A stretch of 50,371 bases of DNA, from contig CANQWI010000002.1 of NCBI GenBank assembly GCA_947627515.1, forward strand, positions 1-50,371, read 5' to 3'. Origin of the DNA: an uncultured Clostridia bacterium. GTDB taxonomy: Bacteria; Bacillota; Clostridia; Christensenellales; Borkfalkiaceae. The translations under genes and the position numbers were made by a program. The notes below the pieces were generated by a model. The model searched no databases. It was not told the DNA's origin and saw nothing but the letters and a program-made list of their open reading frames with translations. Positions 1 to 9,700 of this stretch are shown here, piece after piece (within the stretch, counting starts at the first letter, position 1; each line of letters starts with the position of its first letter).

Positions 1-673
1 TCCGCCGTCGTCTTCGCCATCGCGTCAGGCCGCACCGCTCCATCAGTGAAATGACGTAGTCCTTGATGTCCTTTTTGGGGACGATCTTGTGGACGGCCAC
101 CCCCTCGCTGATGATACCGCCGACGGAAAAACGCGGGGAAAGCGAGGAATACGGGTCCTGAAAAATGACCTGCATATCCTTGCGGATGGAATTCATCTGC
201 CGCTCGCCGAAGCTTGTAATATTTTTCCCGTCAAACCATACCTCCCCCGTCGTCTTCTCATAGAGGCCGAGAAGCGTCCTTCCGAGGGTGGTCTTGCCGC
301 ACCCGCTCTCGCCGACGATGCCGAGCGTCTTGCCATAGGGGATCCTGAGCGAAACGTCGTCCACGGCCTTTAAAAAGCGGATGGGCTGACCGATGAGATT
401 GCTCTCGATCGGGAAGTACTTTTTGAGATGGTCCACGATGAGGATATTCTCCTTGAGTTCCTCCTCCGTGGGCTCATGCGGCTCGTAGTCAAAGAGATCC
501 TTGCGCGGGATACCCTTTTGAAAGAGCTTTTTTGCACCCGCCACAAAGGCGTTCTCCTTCTTTTCGGGCGCGGGAGCTTCTGGAGTCCTTGTGGACTCCT
601 CCTGCGTCTCGGGCTCAGGTACGGGAGCGGGCATGGGCATCGTATCGAGCTCTTGCTGTTGTTTGTTTTCCAT
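1..673 (-). CDS. oppF: Oligopeptide ABC transporter ATP-binding protein, OppF type (partial, truncated by window edge)
   Basis: Manual minus-strand translation from the ATG at 673: MENKQQQQELD...ILIVDHLKKYFPIESNLIGQPIRFLKAVDDVSLRIPYGKTLGIVGESGCGKTTLGRTLLGLYEKTTGEVWFDGK...IRKDMQVIFQDPYSSLSPR. Walker A (GESGCGKT) and Q-loop are present. Not in the ORF track because it runs off the window. Confidence 0.9.
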   Translation of the reverse strand, partial: MENKQQQELDTMPMPAPVPEPETQEESTRTPEAPAPEKKENAFVAGAKKLFQKGIPRKDLFDYEPHEPTEEELKENILIVDHLKKYFPIESNLIGQPIRFLKAVDDVSLRIPYGKTLGIVGESGCGKTTLGRTLLGLYEKTTGEVWFDGKNITSFGERQMNSIRKDMQVIFQDPYSSLSPRFSVGGIISEGVAVHKIVPKKDIKDYVISLMERCGLTRWRRRRR

Positions 674-686
674 GATTTCCCCTCCC

Positions 687-1799
687 CTACTTCTTCATTT
701 TGGGGTCGAAAGCGTCCCTGAGCCCGTCGCCGACAAAGTTGAAGCTCAAAACGGCGAGCATGATACAGATCCCGGGAGGACCCCAAATGTGGAAGTGATA
801 TTGAAGCATTGTAAAGTCGCGCAAAGCCTGAATGATGTTCCCCCACGTCGCAAACGGGATGGGCACACCGAGGCCGAGATAGGAGAGCGTCGACTCTGTG
901 AGGATGATCCCGCCGAGACCGAGCGTCATTTCCACGATGAGCAACGGTAAAACGTTCGGGATGAGGTGCAGGAAGATCTTACGCCAGACAGGGACGCCCA
1001 TCGAGCGTTCGGCCAGCATGAACTCCTGCTCTCTCAGCGTCAGGATCTGCCCTCGCACCATTCGCGCCGTGCCCGCCCAGCCGAAGAAGACGAGGACAAG
1101 GCATAGCCAGTATATTCGGGCAAAGCCGTTGACCTCATACGCGCCTAAGATCGCACTGCATATGAGCAGGACAGGCATCTGCGGGATACAATAGAAGATA
1201 TCCACGATACGCATGATGATCTGGTCGACCCATTTTCCGAAATATCCTGCAATGCCGCCGAGAATGACGCCGATAAACGTCGACAGGAACACGACGACAA
1301 GGCCGATCGTGAGCGAGATCTGCCCGCCGTAGAGCACACGGATGAGCACATCGCGGCCGTTTTCGTCCGTCCCGAGCCAATGCTGTGCGCTCGGATAGGC
1401 AGATTTATTGATGCCCGACTCGGTATAGGTCACGTCGTACATCGTGTACTCTACACCGTCGACCTCATAGGTGATCACGGTCTGCTGCGCCTCGACGGGC
1501 CCGTTGAGGTCCACGGTGTCGTAGCTCATGTCAGAAAAGAGCGGCCCGATAAAGCAGACAAGATACAGAACGAGCAGGGTGACGAGCCCGATCACAGACA
1601 GCTTGGAGCGGAAGAAACGCTTTAAAACAAGCTGTGCGGGGCTGAGCACCTTGACGCGCTCGGAAAGGTTCTCCGTCTCTGCCTTGACCTCGGCGGCCTC
1701 CGTGGCCTCCGTTTCCGTCACGACCCTCATTTCAGCCGCCTCTGCCTCGGAAAGCTCGGTCTCGGGGGCTTGCGTCAATTTTTTATCTTCATTTTCCAT
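687..1799 (-). CDS. oppC: Oligopeptide ABC transporter permease, OppC/DppC type, with acidic N-terminal extension
   Basis: 370-aa ORF with the binding-protein-dependent permease region (HWLGTDENGRDVLIRVLYGGQISLTIG, LTLREQEFMLAERSMGVPVWRKIFLHLIPNVLPLLIV). Confidence 0.93.
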   Translation of the reverse strand: MENEDKKLTQAPETELSEAEAAEMRVVTETEATEAAEVKAETENLSERVKVLSPAQLVLKRFFRSKLSVIGLVTLLVLYLVCFIGPLFSDMSYDTVDLNGPVEAQQTVITYEVDGVEYTMYDVTYTESGINKSAYPSAQHWLGTDENGRDVLIRVLYGGQISLTIGLVVVFLSTFIGVILGGIAGYFGKWVDQIIMRIVDIFYCIPQMPVLLICSAILGAYEVNGFARIYWLCLVLVFFGWAGTARMVRGQILTLREQEFMLAERSMGVPVWRKIFLHLIPNVLPLLIVEMTLGLGGIILTESTLSYLGLGVPIPFATWGNIIQALRDFTMLQYHFHIWGPPGICIMLAVLSFNFVGDGLRDAFDPKMKK

Positions 1800-1811
1800 A
1801 AGTCCCCTCCC

Positions 1812-2795
1812 TTAGTGACCCAGCTTGACGCGGGGATCGACGACGGCGTACATGATATCGGACAGGAAGATACCGAGCACCGTCAGCACTGCAATGAACG
1901 TGTTGTATGCCATGACGAAGGGAATGTCCCCCTGCGTCGTCGCATAGTAGGATTGATACCCGATGCCCTGAATACCGAAGATCTGCTCGATGATCATGGA
2001 CCCGCAGAACAGGCTCGCAAGGAGCCCCGAAAGCATCGTGACGAGCGGGATCGCGGTATTCTTAAAGGCATGCTTGTAGATGATATTGCGCTTCTTGACG
2101 CCCTTCGCCCTTGCCGTACGGATGTAGTCGGCGTTGAGCACCTCGAGCATGTTGGTACGGGTATACCGCATGAGACCGCCGAGGCTTAAAACCGTCGATA
2201 CAAAGATGGGCAGAACGAGGTGCCATGCCTGATTCCAGAAGAGCTCCCAGCCGTTTCCGTTGAAATTGCCCGATTGCAGGCCGAGGCTTGCGTCAAACCA
2301 GCCGAGGTCGACCGCAAAGACCTTGATCACGATCCCCGAGAAGAAGAAGGACGGGAGCGAGATGCCAAGCATCGTAAACACGGTCGTGATGTAGTCGGTC
2401 GGCCCGTATTGGTTGACGGCGGCCTTGATCCCGAGCGGGATAGCGATGCCGAGCTGAAGGATCGTGACGATGAGCGACATGATGAAGGATACGGGAAGAG
2501 AACTCTTGATCTTCTCTGTCACGACAGAGCCATCAATGAAGGAATATCCGAAATCCCCCTTGAGGGCACTGCCGAGCCAGGTAAAGTATCCCTCCACGAC
2601 GCCCGAATTCAGGCCGTAGAGCTCCTTGACAAGATTTGCCTGCTCCTGCCAATTCGGATTGGTCGCCGACTGAGCCATGAACTTTGCGTCAACATAGTTG
2701 TCAGGCATCATGCGGAACAGGGAATAGGTGATGAATGTCACCCCGAAGATGATGATGATCGAGATCAGGATGCGCTTGAGGATGTATTTGAACAT
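1812..2795 (-). CDS. oppB: Oligopeptide ABC transporter permease, OppB/DppB type
   Basis: 327-aa ORF; RMMPDNY..., LRYTRTNMLEVLNADYIRTARAKGVKKRNIIYKHAFKNTAIPLVT is a typical OppB EAA-loop region. Confidence 0.93.
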   Translation of the reverse strand: MFKYILKRILISIIIIFGVTFITYSLFRMMPDNYVDAKFMAQSATNPNWQEQANLVKELYGLNSGVVEGYFTWLGSALKGDFGYSFIDGSVVTEKIKSSLPVSFIMSLIVTILQLGIAIPLGIKAAVNQYGPTDYITTVFTMLGISLPSFFFSGIVIKVFAVDLGWFDASLGLQSGNFNGNGWELFWNQAWHLVLPIFVSTVLSLGGLMRYTRTNMLEVLNADYIRTARAKGVKKRNIIYKHAFKNTAIPLVTMLSGLLASLFCGSMIIEQIFGIQGIGYQSYYATTQGDIPFVMAYNTFIAVLTVLGIFLSDIMYAVVDPRVKLGH

Positions 2796-2810
2796 CTCCG
2801 TCTCCTTTTG

Positions 2811-5531
2811 TTACTTCAGATATTCGACCTTCCAGATTTCGCTTATGGGGCCGCTGTAGGATGTGGGCCTCTGGTTCAGAGTACTTGCATCGATCACGTT
2901 CTTGTTGTAAACGTAGAGGTCGTTTCTCTGATAGAGCGGGAATTCAATGGCGAGATCCATGAGGATGTCGAGTGCCTCCTGATAGATCACACTGCGTTCG
3001 GACTGTCCATTGACGGAGCGTCCCTCATCGATCTTGTTGGAAAGCTGATCGAGAAGGTTGTAATCCTCCTTCGCAAGGTCGCCGCTGTTGGCCTTGATCC
3101 AGTCATACCCCCATGCAAGGACGTTGGTCGCCTTGGATTCGATGTGATAGACCTGATACATGTCGGGGTCGATGGTTGCGGACCAAGCGGCGCACCAAAC
3201 CTGAAGGCTGCCCGTCGAGAGCTTGGAGAGCGCACGGGAGTCGGGGTTGATGGAGATGTTCCAGCCGTTGTCGTTGAGCACCTTCATTGCCGCGGAGAGC
3301 GTCTGATAGGCGGGGTGGTCGTCCGTGCCGCCTGCAATCGTGAAGGTAAACTTCAGGGGCTTGGAGCCGGTGTCTGTCCTGTAGGAATAGGTACCTGTGT
3401 TGGTGTTGAAGCTCAGAATGCCATCATTCATCGCCTCATCCATCCAGTGATGGTACTGTGCGAGGACCTCGTCGAGCTTGGCCTGGTTGTTATTCCGATA
3501 GGCCTCATCGTATTCGGCATAGTTGAAGGAATATTTTGCTTCGGGAGTCCAGACCTGCTGACCCTCCGTGGTTCCGGGGCGGCCGTTTTCGTCATACTTA
3601 TACACCCATGACACGGTCGAAAGCGGCCTTGTGAGCATCGTCGAAAGGTTTCCGGGGTAGTAGGACTGCACGAGGCTTGCGTCGAGAACGGACATGATCG
3701 CCCTTCTCAGGTTGATATTCTGCACAAATTTCGCATTGATCCCGATGTAGCCGTAGCCGTTAGTCTTGGTCATGACCTGCGACAGGAAATCGCTGTGGCT
3801 CTGGACCTCGTTTTGGTTGTCTGTCGTGGCACCGACGTCCGCATAGTCGATCTGCTTCGTGGTGAGCGCATTGAGAACGTTGGAAGTATCGACGACCTTG
3901 TAGCGCACATACTTGATCTTCGCGTTGGAATCGGACGTTGTGGTCTCCGCAAAGTTGGTGTAGAAGTACTCGTTGCGCTCATAGTACACCATGCTTCCGT
4001 CGAAGAAGTTGCCGCTCGACGTCCCGTTGAGGGCGTTGAAGTCGTGCGAGCCGTTGACGTTGGTCGCCCGATAGATACCCGCGCCCATGGGAACGTGGTT
4101 ACGAGCCTGCACGACCTGCGTCATGTAGCGGTAGTTGCCCATGGGGAAGCCGAAGCTGATGGGCTTTGCTTCGTCATATCCCGCAGTCCCGGGAGCGTTG
4201 AAGGAATTGTAGTCCTGCGTCGTATTGAATTCAGCGGAAAGCGAGGAATCCGAATAGTAGTGCATGGGAGCGACGGTGAAGCCGAAGTTCCAGATGGCCT
4301 TGGGGTCGATGCCGTTGATGCGGACCTGAAGCACATCATAGCTTGCGTCGTAGGCAGATTGATTCTTGCTCTCCGAGGAGGCTGCAAACTCATTTCCCTT
4401 GACGACAGTGATGCCCTCGACGGTCTTGGGCGTGTCGCCCGATTCGATCTTCTGGGCAATGACCTTACTCTTCTCCTCCGCAACGATGTTGGAGCGAAGG
4501 GTGGAGCCCGATGCCCAGTACATGACCTCGGCAAACTTGGTGAGCTGTCCCCTGTCTGTATCGCTCGCATTGGCAGCCGTCGCACCCTGATAATACTCAT
4601 AGACGAAATTGGTCATGGTGTTCTGGTCATGGGCGGGAAGCTCCTCACTGCTCGGGATCGACTGCGGATCGATGTCGTATTTGCCGTTGGTTTTGACGGG
4701 ACGGCCGATCGTGTCCGTCTTGACACTCATGACGCCCTCGAGAAGAAGGTATACCTCCCACTGCTCGGTGATATTGTATTCCTTCTGATAGTTCTCAAGG
4801 CTCTCGCCCGCGCTCGTCCAGTCGTTGTTGACCTCCTGACGGAAAAGCGTCGCAAGCTCCTTAGCGTCGGTCTTGGCCTGCGCGAGCTCATCAGCCCCGA
4901 GATAGTGAGAGCTGTCATTTTCGGATGCAAGGAAGTCCGCAAGGTGGTCCCAGCGCACAGTCGCATTGCTCTCTGCAGTGCTGTCGATGGGAGATTCGTG
5001 CTTCTTATCATCCGAAACATCGCCGAGGTTGCGGTATTCATCCAACCCGACAATATCCGTCGAGTAGATGGTCGTCGAGCCCGTATAGACGGGGTCGAGA
5101 TACATATAGAGGTTAAAGAGGACGTCCTTGATCGTCAGATCCTTGCCATCGGAGAACTTGATCCCCTTCTTAATGACAAATTGATAAATAGTGTAGCCGT
5201 CGTCCGTCCCCTCATCCGCGGGATTTCCGCTCGCATCCTGATAGCGGATGGAGTAATCCTTGACAACGCAGGGCTCCGCGTCGCCAAAGGCAATGTTGCC
5301 GTCACGGTCTGCCGAGAGCATGGACGTCTGCGTCATGCCGACGACGCTGGAGTCGGTCCCTGCCGTCGAGAAAAACGGGTTGAACAGCATCTCGACGGGT
5401 TGAATGCTCATGACAAGCGCATCCCTTTCGGGATCGCGTTTTTCCGAGCTGCCACCGCCGCATGCTGCGAAGGAGACAGCCATTGACCCGACGAGTACCG
5501 CCGAAAGTGCAATTGATAGTTTCTTTTTCAT
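2811..5531 (-). CDS. oppA: Oligopeptide ABC transporter substrate-binding lipoprotein (SBP_bac_5 type), unusually long
   Basis: 906-aa ORF; lipoprotein signal MKKKLSIALSAVLVGSMAVSFAACGGG; SBP_5-like body (FSDGKDLTIKDVLFNLYMYLDP, NINLRRAIMSVLD); adjacent to oppB/oppC. Confidence 0.88.
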   Translation of the reverse strand: MKKKLSIALSAVLVGSMAVSFAACGGGSSEKRDPERDALVMSIQPVEMLFNPFFSTAGTDSSVVGMTQTSMLSADRDGNIAFGDAEPCVVKDYSIRYQDASGNPADEGTDDGYTIYQFVIKKGIKFSDGKDLTIKDVLFNLYMYLDPVYTGSTTIYSTDIVGLDEYRNLGDVSDDKKHESPIDSTAESNATVRWDHLADFLASENDSSHYLGADELAQAKTDAKELATLFRQEVNNDWTSAGESLENYQKEYNITEQWEVYLLLEGVMSVKTDTIGRPVKTNGKYDIDPQSIPSSEELPAHDQNTMTNFVYEYYQGATAANASDTDRGQLTKFAEVMYWASGSTLRSNIVAEEKSKVIAQKIESGDTPKTVEGITVVKGNEFAASSESKNQSAYDASYDVLQVRINGIDPKAIWNFGFTVAPMHYYSDSSLSAEFNTTQDYNSFNAPGTAGYDEAKPISFGFPMGNYRYMTQVVQARNHVPMGAGIYRATNVNGSHDFNALNGTSSGNFFDGSMVYYERNEYFYTNFAETTTSDSNAKIKYVRYKVVDTSNVLNALTTKQIDYADVGATTDNQNEVQSHSDFLSQVMTKTNGYGYIGINAKFVQNINLRRAIMSVLDASLVQSYYPGNLSTMLTRPLSTVSWVYKYDENGRPGTTEGQQVWTPEAKYSFNYAEYDEAYRNNNQAKLDEVLAQYHHWMDEAMNDGILSFNTNTGTYSYRTDTGSKPLKFTFTIAGGTDDHPAYQTLSAAMKVLNDNGWNISINPDSRALSKLSTGSLQVWCAAWSATIDPDMYQVYHIESKATNVLAWGYDWIKANSGDLAKEDYNLLDQLSNKIDEGRSVNGQSERSVIYQEALDILMDLAIEFPLYQRNDLYVYNKNVIDASTLNQRPTSYSGPISEIWKVEYLK

Positions 5532-5568
5532 GTTTCGATCTCTCCTCTGAATTGTTGTTGTTTGTTGT

Positions 5569-6732
5569 TTAGATGATATTCAGCTGAATGCTTCCGCTGA
5601 CGTTTGTGAGGGTATTGTGATTGCTCTCGTCCTCGCTTCGGTCGATCCAATAGCAGGTCTCGGAATCATCGCATTCATAGGGAACGACCCTGTTGGCGAT
5701 TTCGATCGTGAGAGAGCAATTATCAAAGGTGACGTTCTCGAGCGTCGTGTCCTTGGCGGTCGCCGCAAGGAAGCCGATCTTTACCGTGGAGACGCCCTGC
5801 GGACGACGGGTAAACTTGACCGTGTAGCTGCAATTCTCAAATTTTACGTCCGAAATCGTTGCGCCGTCGAGCACACCGAACAGGCCGTAGCTTTCATCAA
5901 AGGCATTCTCCCGTACAATGGTGGCGTTTTTGATCGTGACGCCGTTCCCTGCGATCTTGCCCTTGAATTGACGGATCACGGGAAAGTCCTTGCCCTCAAA
6001 ATCGAGCACGCCGTTTTCATCGCCGATCAGCCAATAGTTGGTACTGCTGCCGAAATCATTCACCGTGCGGACCTTCGTGTACACGCCGTCCACATATTTT
6101 GCATAGACGGTGACGACAAAGTCCTCCTCGGGTGCGGTCAGCTCATCCTTGCCCTCGGGAAGGCCGGGATGGATAAAGTTCTCATCCCACGGGATCGTCA
6201 GCTCCTTGTCCCGATAGTAGGCGATAAACGTCTTATCGGGCACACTGGCTGCACCGCGGTCGGACATGTCGAGCGTCTGGCCCGCGTTCACCTTAAAATC
6301 CTTGAGCTTTGTCCCGTTTTCGTCGAGAATACGGTACATGTAGTTCGGGACCCACCTTGCATAGAGCGTCGTATCTTCACTGAAGCGTTCGCTCCGATCC
6401 CACGGGGAGCCGTAGGTGATGTTCCCCTCCTCGTCTTTGGTGCCGTGAAAGAAGCCGTAAAGGCGGTATCCGTTTTCATTCGTCGGGGGATTGATGATCC
6501 CCTGCCCGCCGTATTCCTCCCAAGGAAGGGCGAGCGGCGTATTCTCATGAAGGAACAGATAGCGTTCCGTCTTGTCGTTTGAGGTCCCGCCCGCAAGATC
6601 AAGCGTGATCTTTACCGTTGCGCCATTCTCCTGAAGGAGGTCGTCGACGCTCTTCTGCCCCCCGCATGCGCCCGCCAGCATGGCGGCGAGCGCAAGTACG
6701 AGGCTGCAGATCAATAGATAACGTTTTTTCAT
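5569..6732 (-). CDS. Surface lipoprotein with InlB B-repeat/Flg_new-like modules
   Basis: 387-aa ORF; lipobox LAGAC; KITLDLAGGTSNDK...YARWVPNY modules typical of Listeria-Bacteroides (InlB_B) repeats. Confidence 0.75.
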   Translation of the reverse strand: MKKRYLLICSLVLALAAMLAGACGGQKSVDDLLQENGATVKITLDLAGGTSNDKTERYLFLHENTPLALPWEEYGGQGIINPPTNENGYRLYGFFHGTKDEEGNITYGSPWDRSERFSEDTTLYARWVPNYMYRILDENGTKLKDFKVNAGQTLDMSDRGAASVPDKTFIAYYRDKELTIPWDENFIHPGLPEGKDELTAPEEDFVVTVYAKYVDGVYTKVRTVNDFGSSTNYWLIGDENGVLDFEGKDFPVIRQFKGKIAGNGVTIKNATIVRENAFDESYGLFGVLDGATISDVKFENCSYTVKFTRRPQGVSTVKIGFLAATAKDTTLENVTFDNCSLTIEIANRVVPYECDDSETCYWIDRSEDESNHNTLTNVSGSIQLNII

Positions 6733-6740
6733 TCTGTCCC

Positions 6741-9700
6741 TCAGGCTGCGGCCATACCGCCGCGGGTAAATGTAAAGTAGTAGGTGTCGCCGAGTGCAGT
6801 CCCTGTGAAGCGTTCCGATTCGAAGCTTCCGTTCTTCTCGGTCAGCTCAAACGAGATCGGCGTCACAGAGGTGATATTGTAGCCGGCATCGCTTGTGAAC
6901 ACCATGTTCGTCAGCGTTTCAAACTTTAAAGACACGGTGAGCGCATCGCCCGACCAGCTCAGGGTGTAGGTCCCATAGTACAGCTTGGGCTTATACACCG
7001 TCGCACTATCCTCAGCCAATCTGGTAGGATCATAGACATACATCATCGCATATCCGTTTGCGGAGATCGCAAGCTGAGGACGGAACTGAGGACGTCTGTT
7101 GTTCGCATCCGACAAACCCGAAACGCCGTTTTTGTACGTATCGGTCTTATCCATGTAGATGCCGCCGATGGACTTGAGCGTCTCACTGCCCTTTGTAAGC
7201 GTATTGCTCTCGGCATTGTAGGTGTAGGTCGCGTTGTTAAAGCTGTAATTCGATCCGCTCGCCGTGACCTCGGTGAGGTCGCCGCTGCCCTTTTGGAACC
7301 ACGCCTTGCCATCTGCCGCAATACGGAAGGCAAGCGGCTCGGTTGAAGCCTTTTCGGCAAAGACGCCCGATTCATAGGTCTCAAAAGCACTCTTGTAGTT
7401 GTGCCAGCCGAAGTCGGGACGCTGGGCCTTGCCGCTGTTCCCGCCCGTGACGCGATATGCGTTGACGATGTTGTCCTGATACATCTGAAGCGCATCCTCG
7501 GGCACATAGATCTTGAGCCCGTTGACCTTTCTGAAGTGATCCTCAAAATCCTTCATGTTCTCGGTCATAGTACGGCCGTTTTGCGTAAGCGTCGTGCTGA
7601 GTTTCGCAAGCTCTGCGGAGACATGTGCGGGGATCGAGGCAATAAAGTTCTGATCCGCAATGCAGAATGCAGAGTAGGCATACGATGCATCCGCGATATC
7701 ATAGTCGATGTGCGGAGGAATGCTACCGAGAAGCACAACCTCCTTGAGGCTGAGGCAGTTGGTGAAGAGGCTTGCGCCGCCCGCATAGTAGAGCGTGGAC
7801 GGGAACGTGACCTTTTCGAGTGCGATATCACCCGCAAAGGCATCCGATCCGAGATGCACCAGCCCCTCGGGAAGCTCGATGCTTTCAAGCGAGGTGCAGT
7901 AGTTAAACGCATGACCAGCGATAAACTTCAGATTGCCTGACTTAGCAAAGTTGATAGCCGTCAGCGCGAAGCAACGCTCAAAGGCACCGTCGTCCATCTC
8001 CTCAAGCGAAGCGGGAAGCGTTACCGACTCGAGGCACTCGTCGCCATAGAAGCTGTAATTTCCAAGCCTCTTGATGCCCTCGGTGAGCTCGATCTCCTCG
8101 ATGCCCGAATTCTGGAAGGCATAGTTGGGGATCTCATCCGTGCCTTTGGGCAGATAGACAACATTTTCCTTCTCTTTGACGACCTCGCCTTGATCATTTT
8201 TGAGGGCGACCGTCTTAAGGGCTGCCGTTGACCTCAAAGCCATGGGGCCGAGCTTTTGATTTTCGTTGAGATAGACCTTGACGAGCTTGTTGGCGTAGTC
8301 GAAGCCCGAACCGATATCCTCGATCATGCTGAGATCGACCTCTTTCAGATCGGTGTGACCGAAGGCACCCTCATAGACCTTTTCGAGGCTGTCGGGGAAT
8401 GTAATGGAGGAGATGGGCGTGTTGGGAACGCTCGGGCCGGTATAGGCCTGGAAGGCCGTTGCACCGATCGCCTTCATCCCCTCGGGAATGACGACGTCGA
8501 TCGAAGCCGTTGCATTAAATTTCTTGAGCCCGCCGCAGCCATAGAAAAGCATTCCGGGGATCATCGGCTCCATATAGCCGTAATTGTCAAAATTGGCGTC
8601 CTCAGGCAGATCCTCGGGAAGAATGTAGCGGTAATTTTCTGCATTCTCGGGGAATCTGACCTCCTCAAGGCTCTTCGTATAGAACGGGTTGCAGATAAGC
8701 CGTGCCGTGCCGTAGTAGGCCATGATAAAGCCGACGGACGCAGGGCTCTCGACGACCCTCACCGCATCGCAGTTGAGGAAGCTGTAGTTGCCGAAATTGA
8801 CGTTCTTGAACTTGAAGGTCCCCTCTGTCGTCGTCTCATTCTTGGCGTGGAACATGCTGAGGTTCTTACAATCTGCAAAGCAATACGCGCCGATCGTGAG
8901 CGGATTCTCCGTCGAGGCCTCGGGGACAACGACCGATTTGAGATTCGTGCAATAGCGGAAGGCATAATCGCCGAGCGTCTGAAGAGAATCGGGGAAGGTG
9001 ACCTCGGTAAGCTCCGCATTGTTTGAAAAAGCATTGTTGCCGATAAGGGTGAGATTGGTCGCCGAGGCAAAGTCGAAGGACTTCATCTGACTGTTGCCGC
9101 GGAAGGCACTTGCACCGATCGCCTCAAGCTCGGACGAGAAGAGATATTCGCCCGTATAGGTATCCATGGAGTTGAAGGCGCAGGCCGAGACATACTTGCT
9201 TGTGAGCTTGATCGAGCTGAGGGTTGCGGGAATATAAAAATCCCATCTCTGCGGATCCACACCGTCGGGAACCTGATAGTATTGGCTGATTTTGGTACCG
9301 CCGGAGTAATTTGTTTGTCCGAAGATATACCCGAACAGCGTCATTGCATTAAAGCTCTTTTCGAGGGTCTTTTGATAGTACTCTTCCTCCTTCTCGGGTG
9401 TTCCCTTGCAGAGATCCTTGTACTCAATCGCGTTAGGCCAATACCTGCTGAAGAAAGTCTTATGATCCTCAAAGAACTTCACGTCGTCCTGCAAATAAGA
9501 ATTATAATAATATTCCCTACCTTTGTTTTCAAGCTGGTTCACTTGCATCTGATACAAATTGAGGTCGAAACAGGCACTATACATATAGACCTCGCGGAAA
9601 TACCTGCCAAACCCAATGTAGTCGAATGCGCCGACGAAGGGAAGCTGGATGGATTCGATCGAACCGCACCCGCCGAAGGCCCCTTCACCGATAGTATGAA

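Noticed and set aside
370-846. Arg/Ser-rich minus-strand ORFs in alternative frames (e.g. 370..846, 12243..12443, 33288..33668)
   Set aside because: Low-complexity out-of-frame translations of real genes; overlap stronger CDS calls.
3795-5486. Long plus-strand ORF (563 aa) antisense to oppA, and similar ORFs at 2220..3611, 17724..19334, 43022..44311
   Set aside because: No recognizable protein features; they lie opposite clearly coding genes and arise from codon bias of the true frame.
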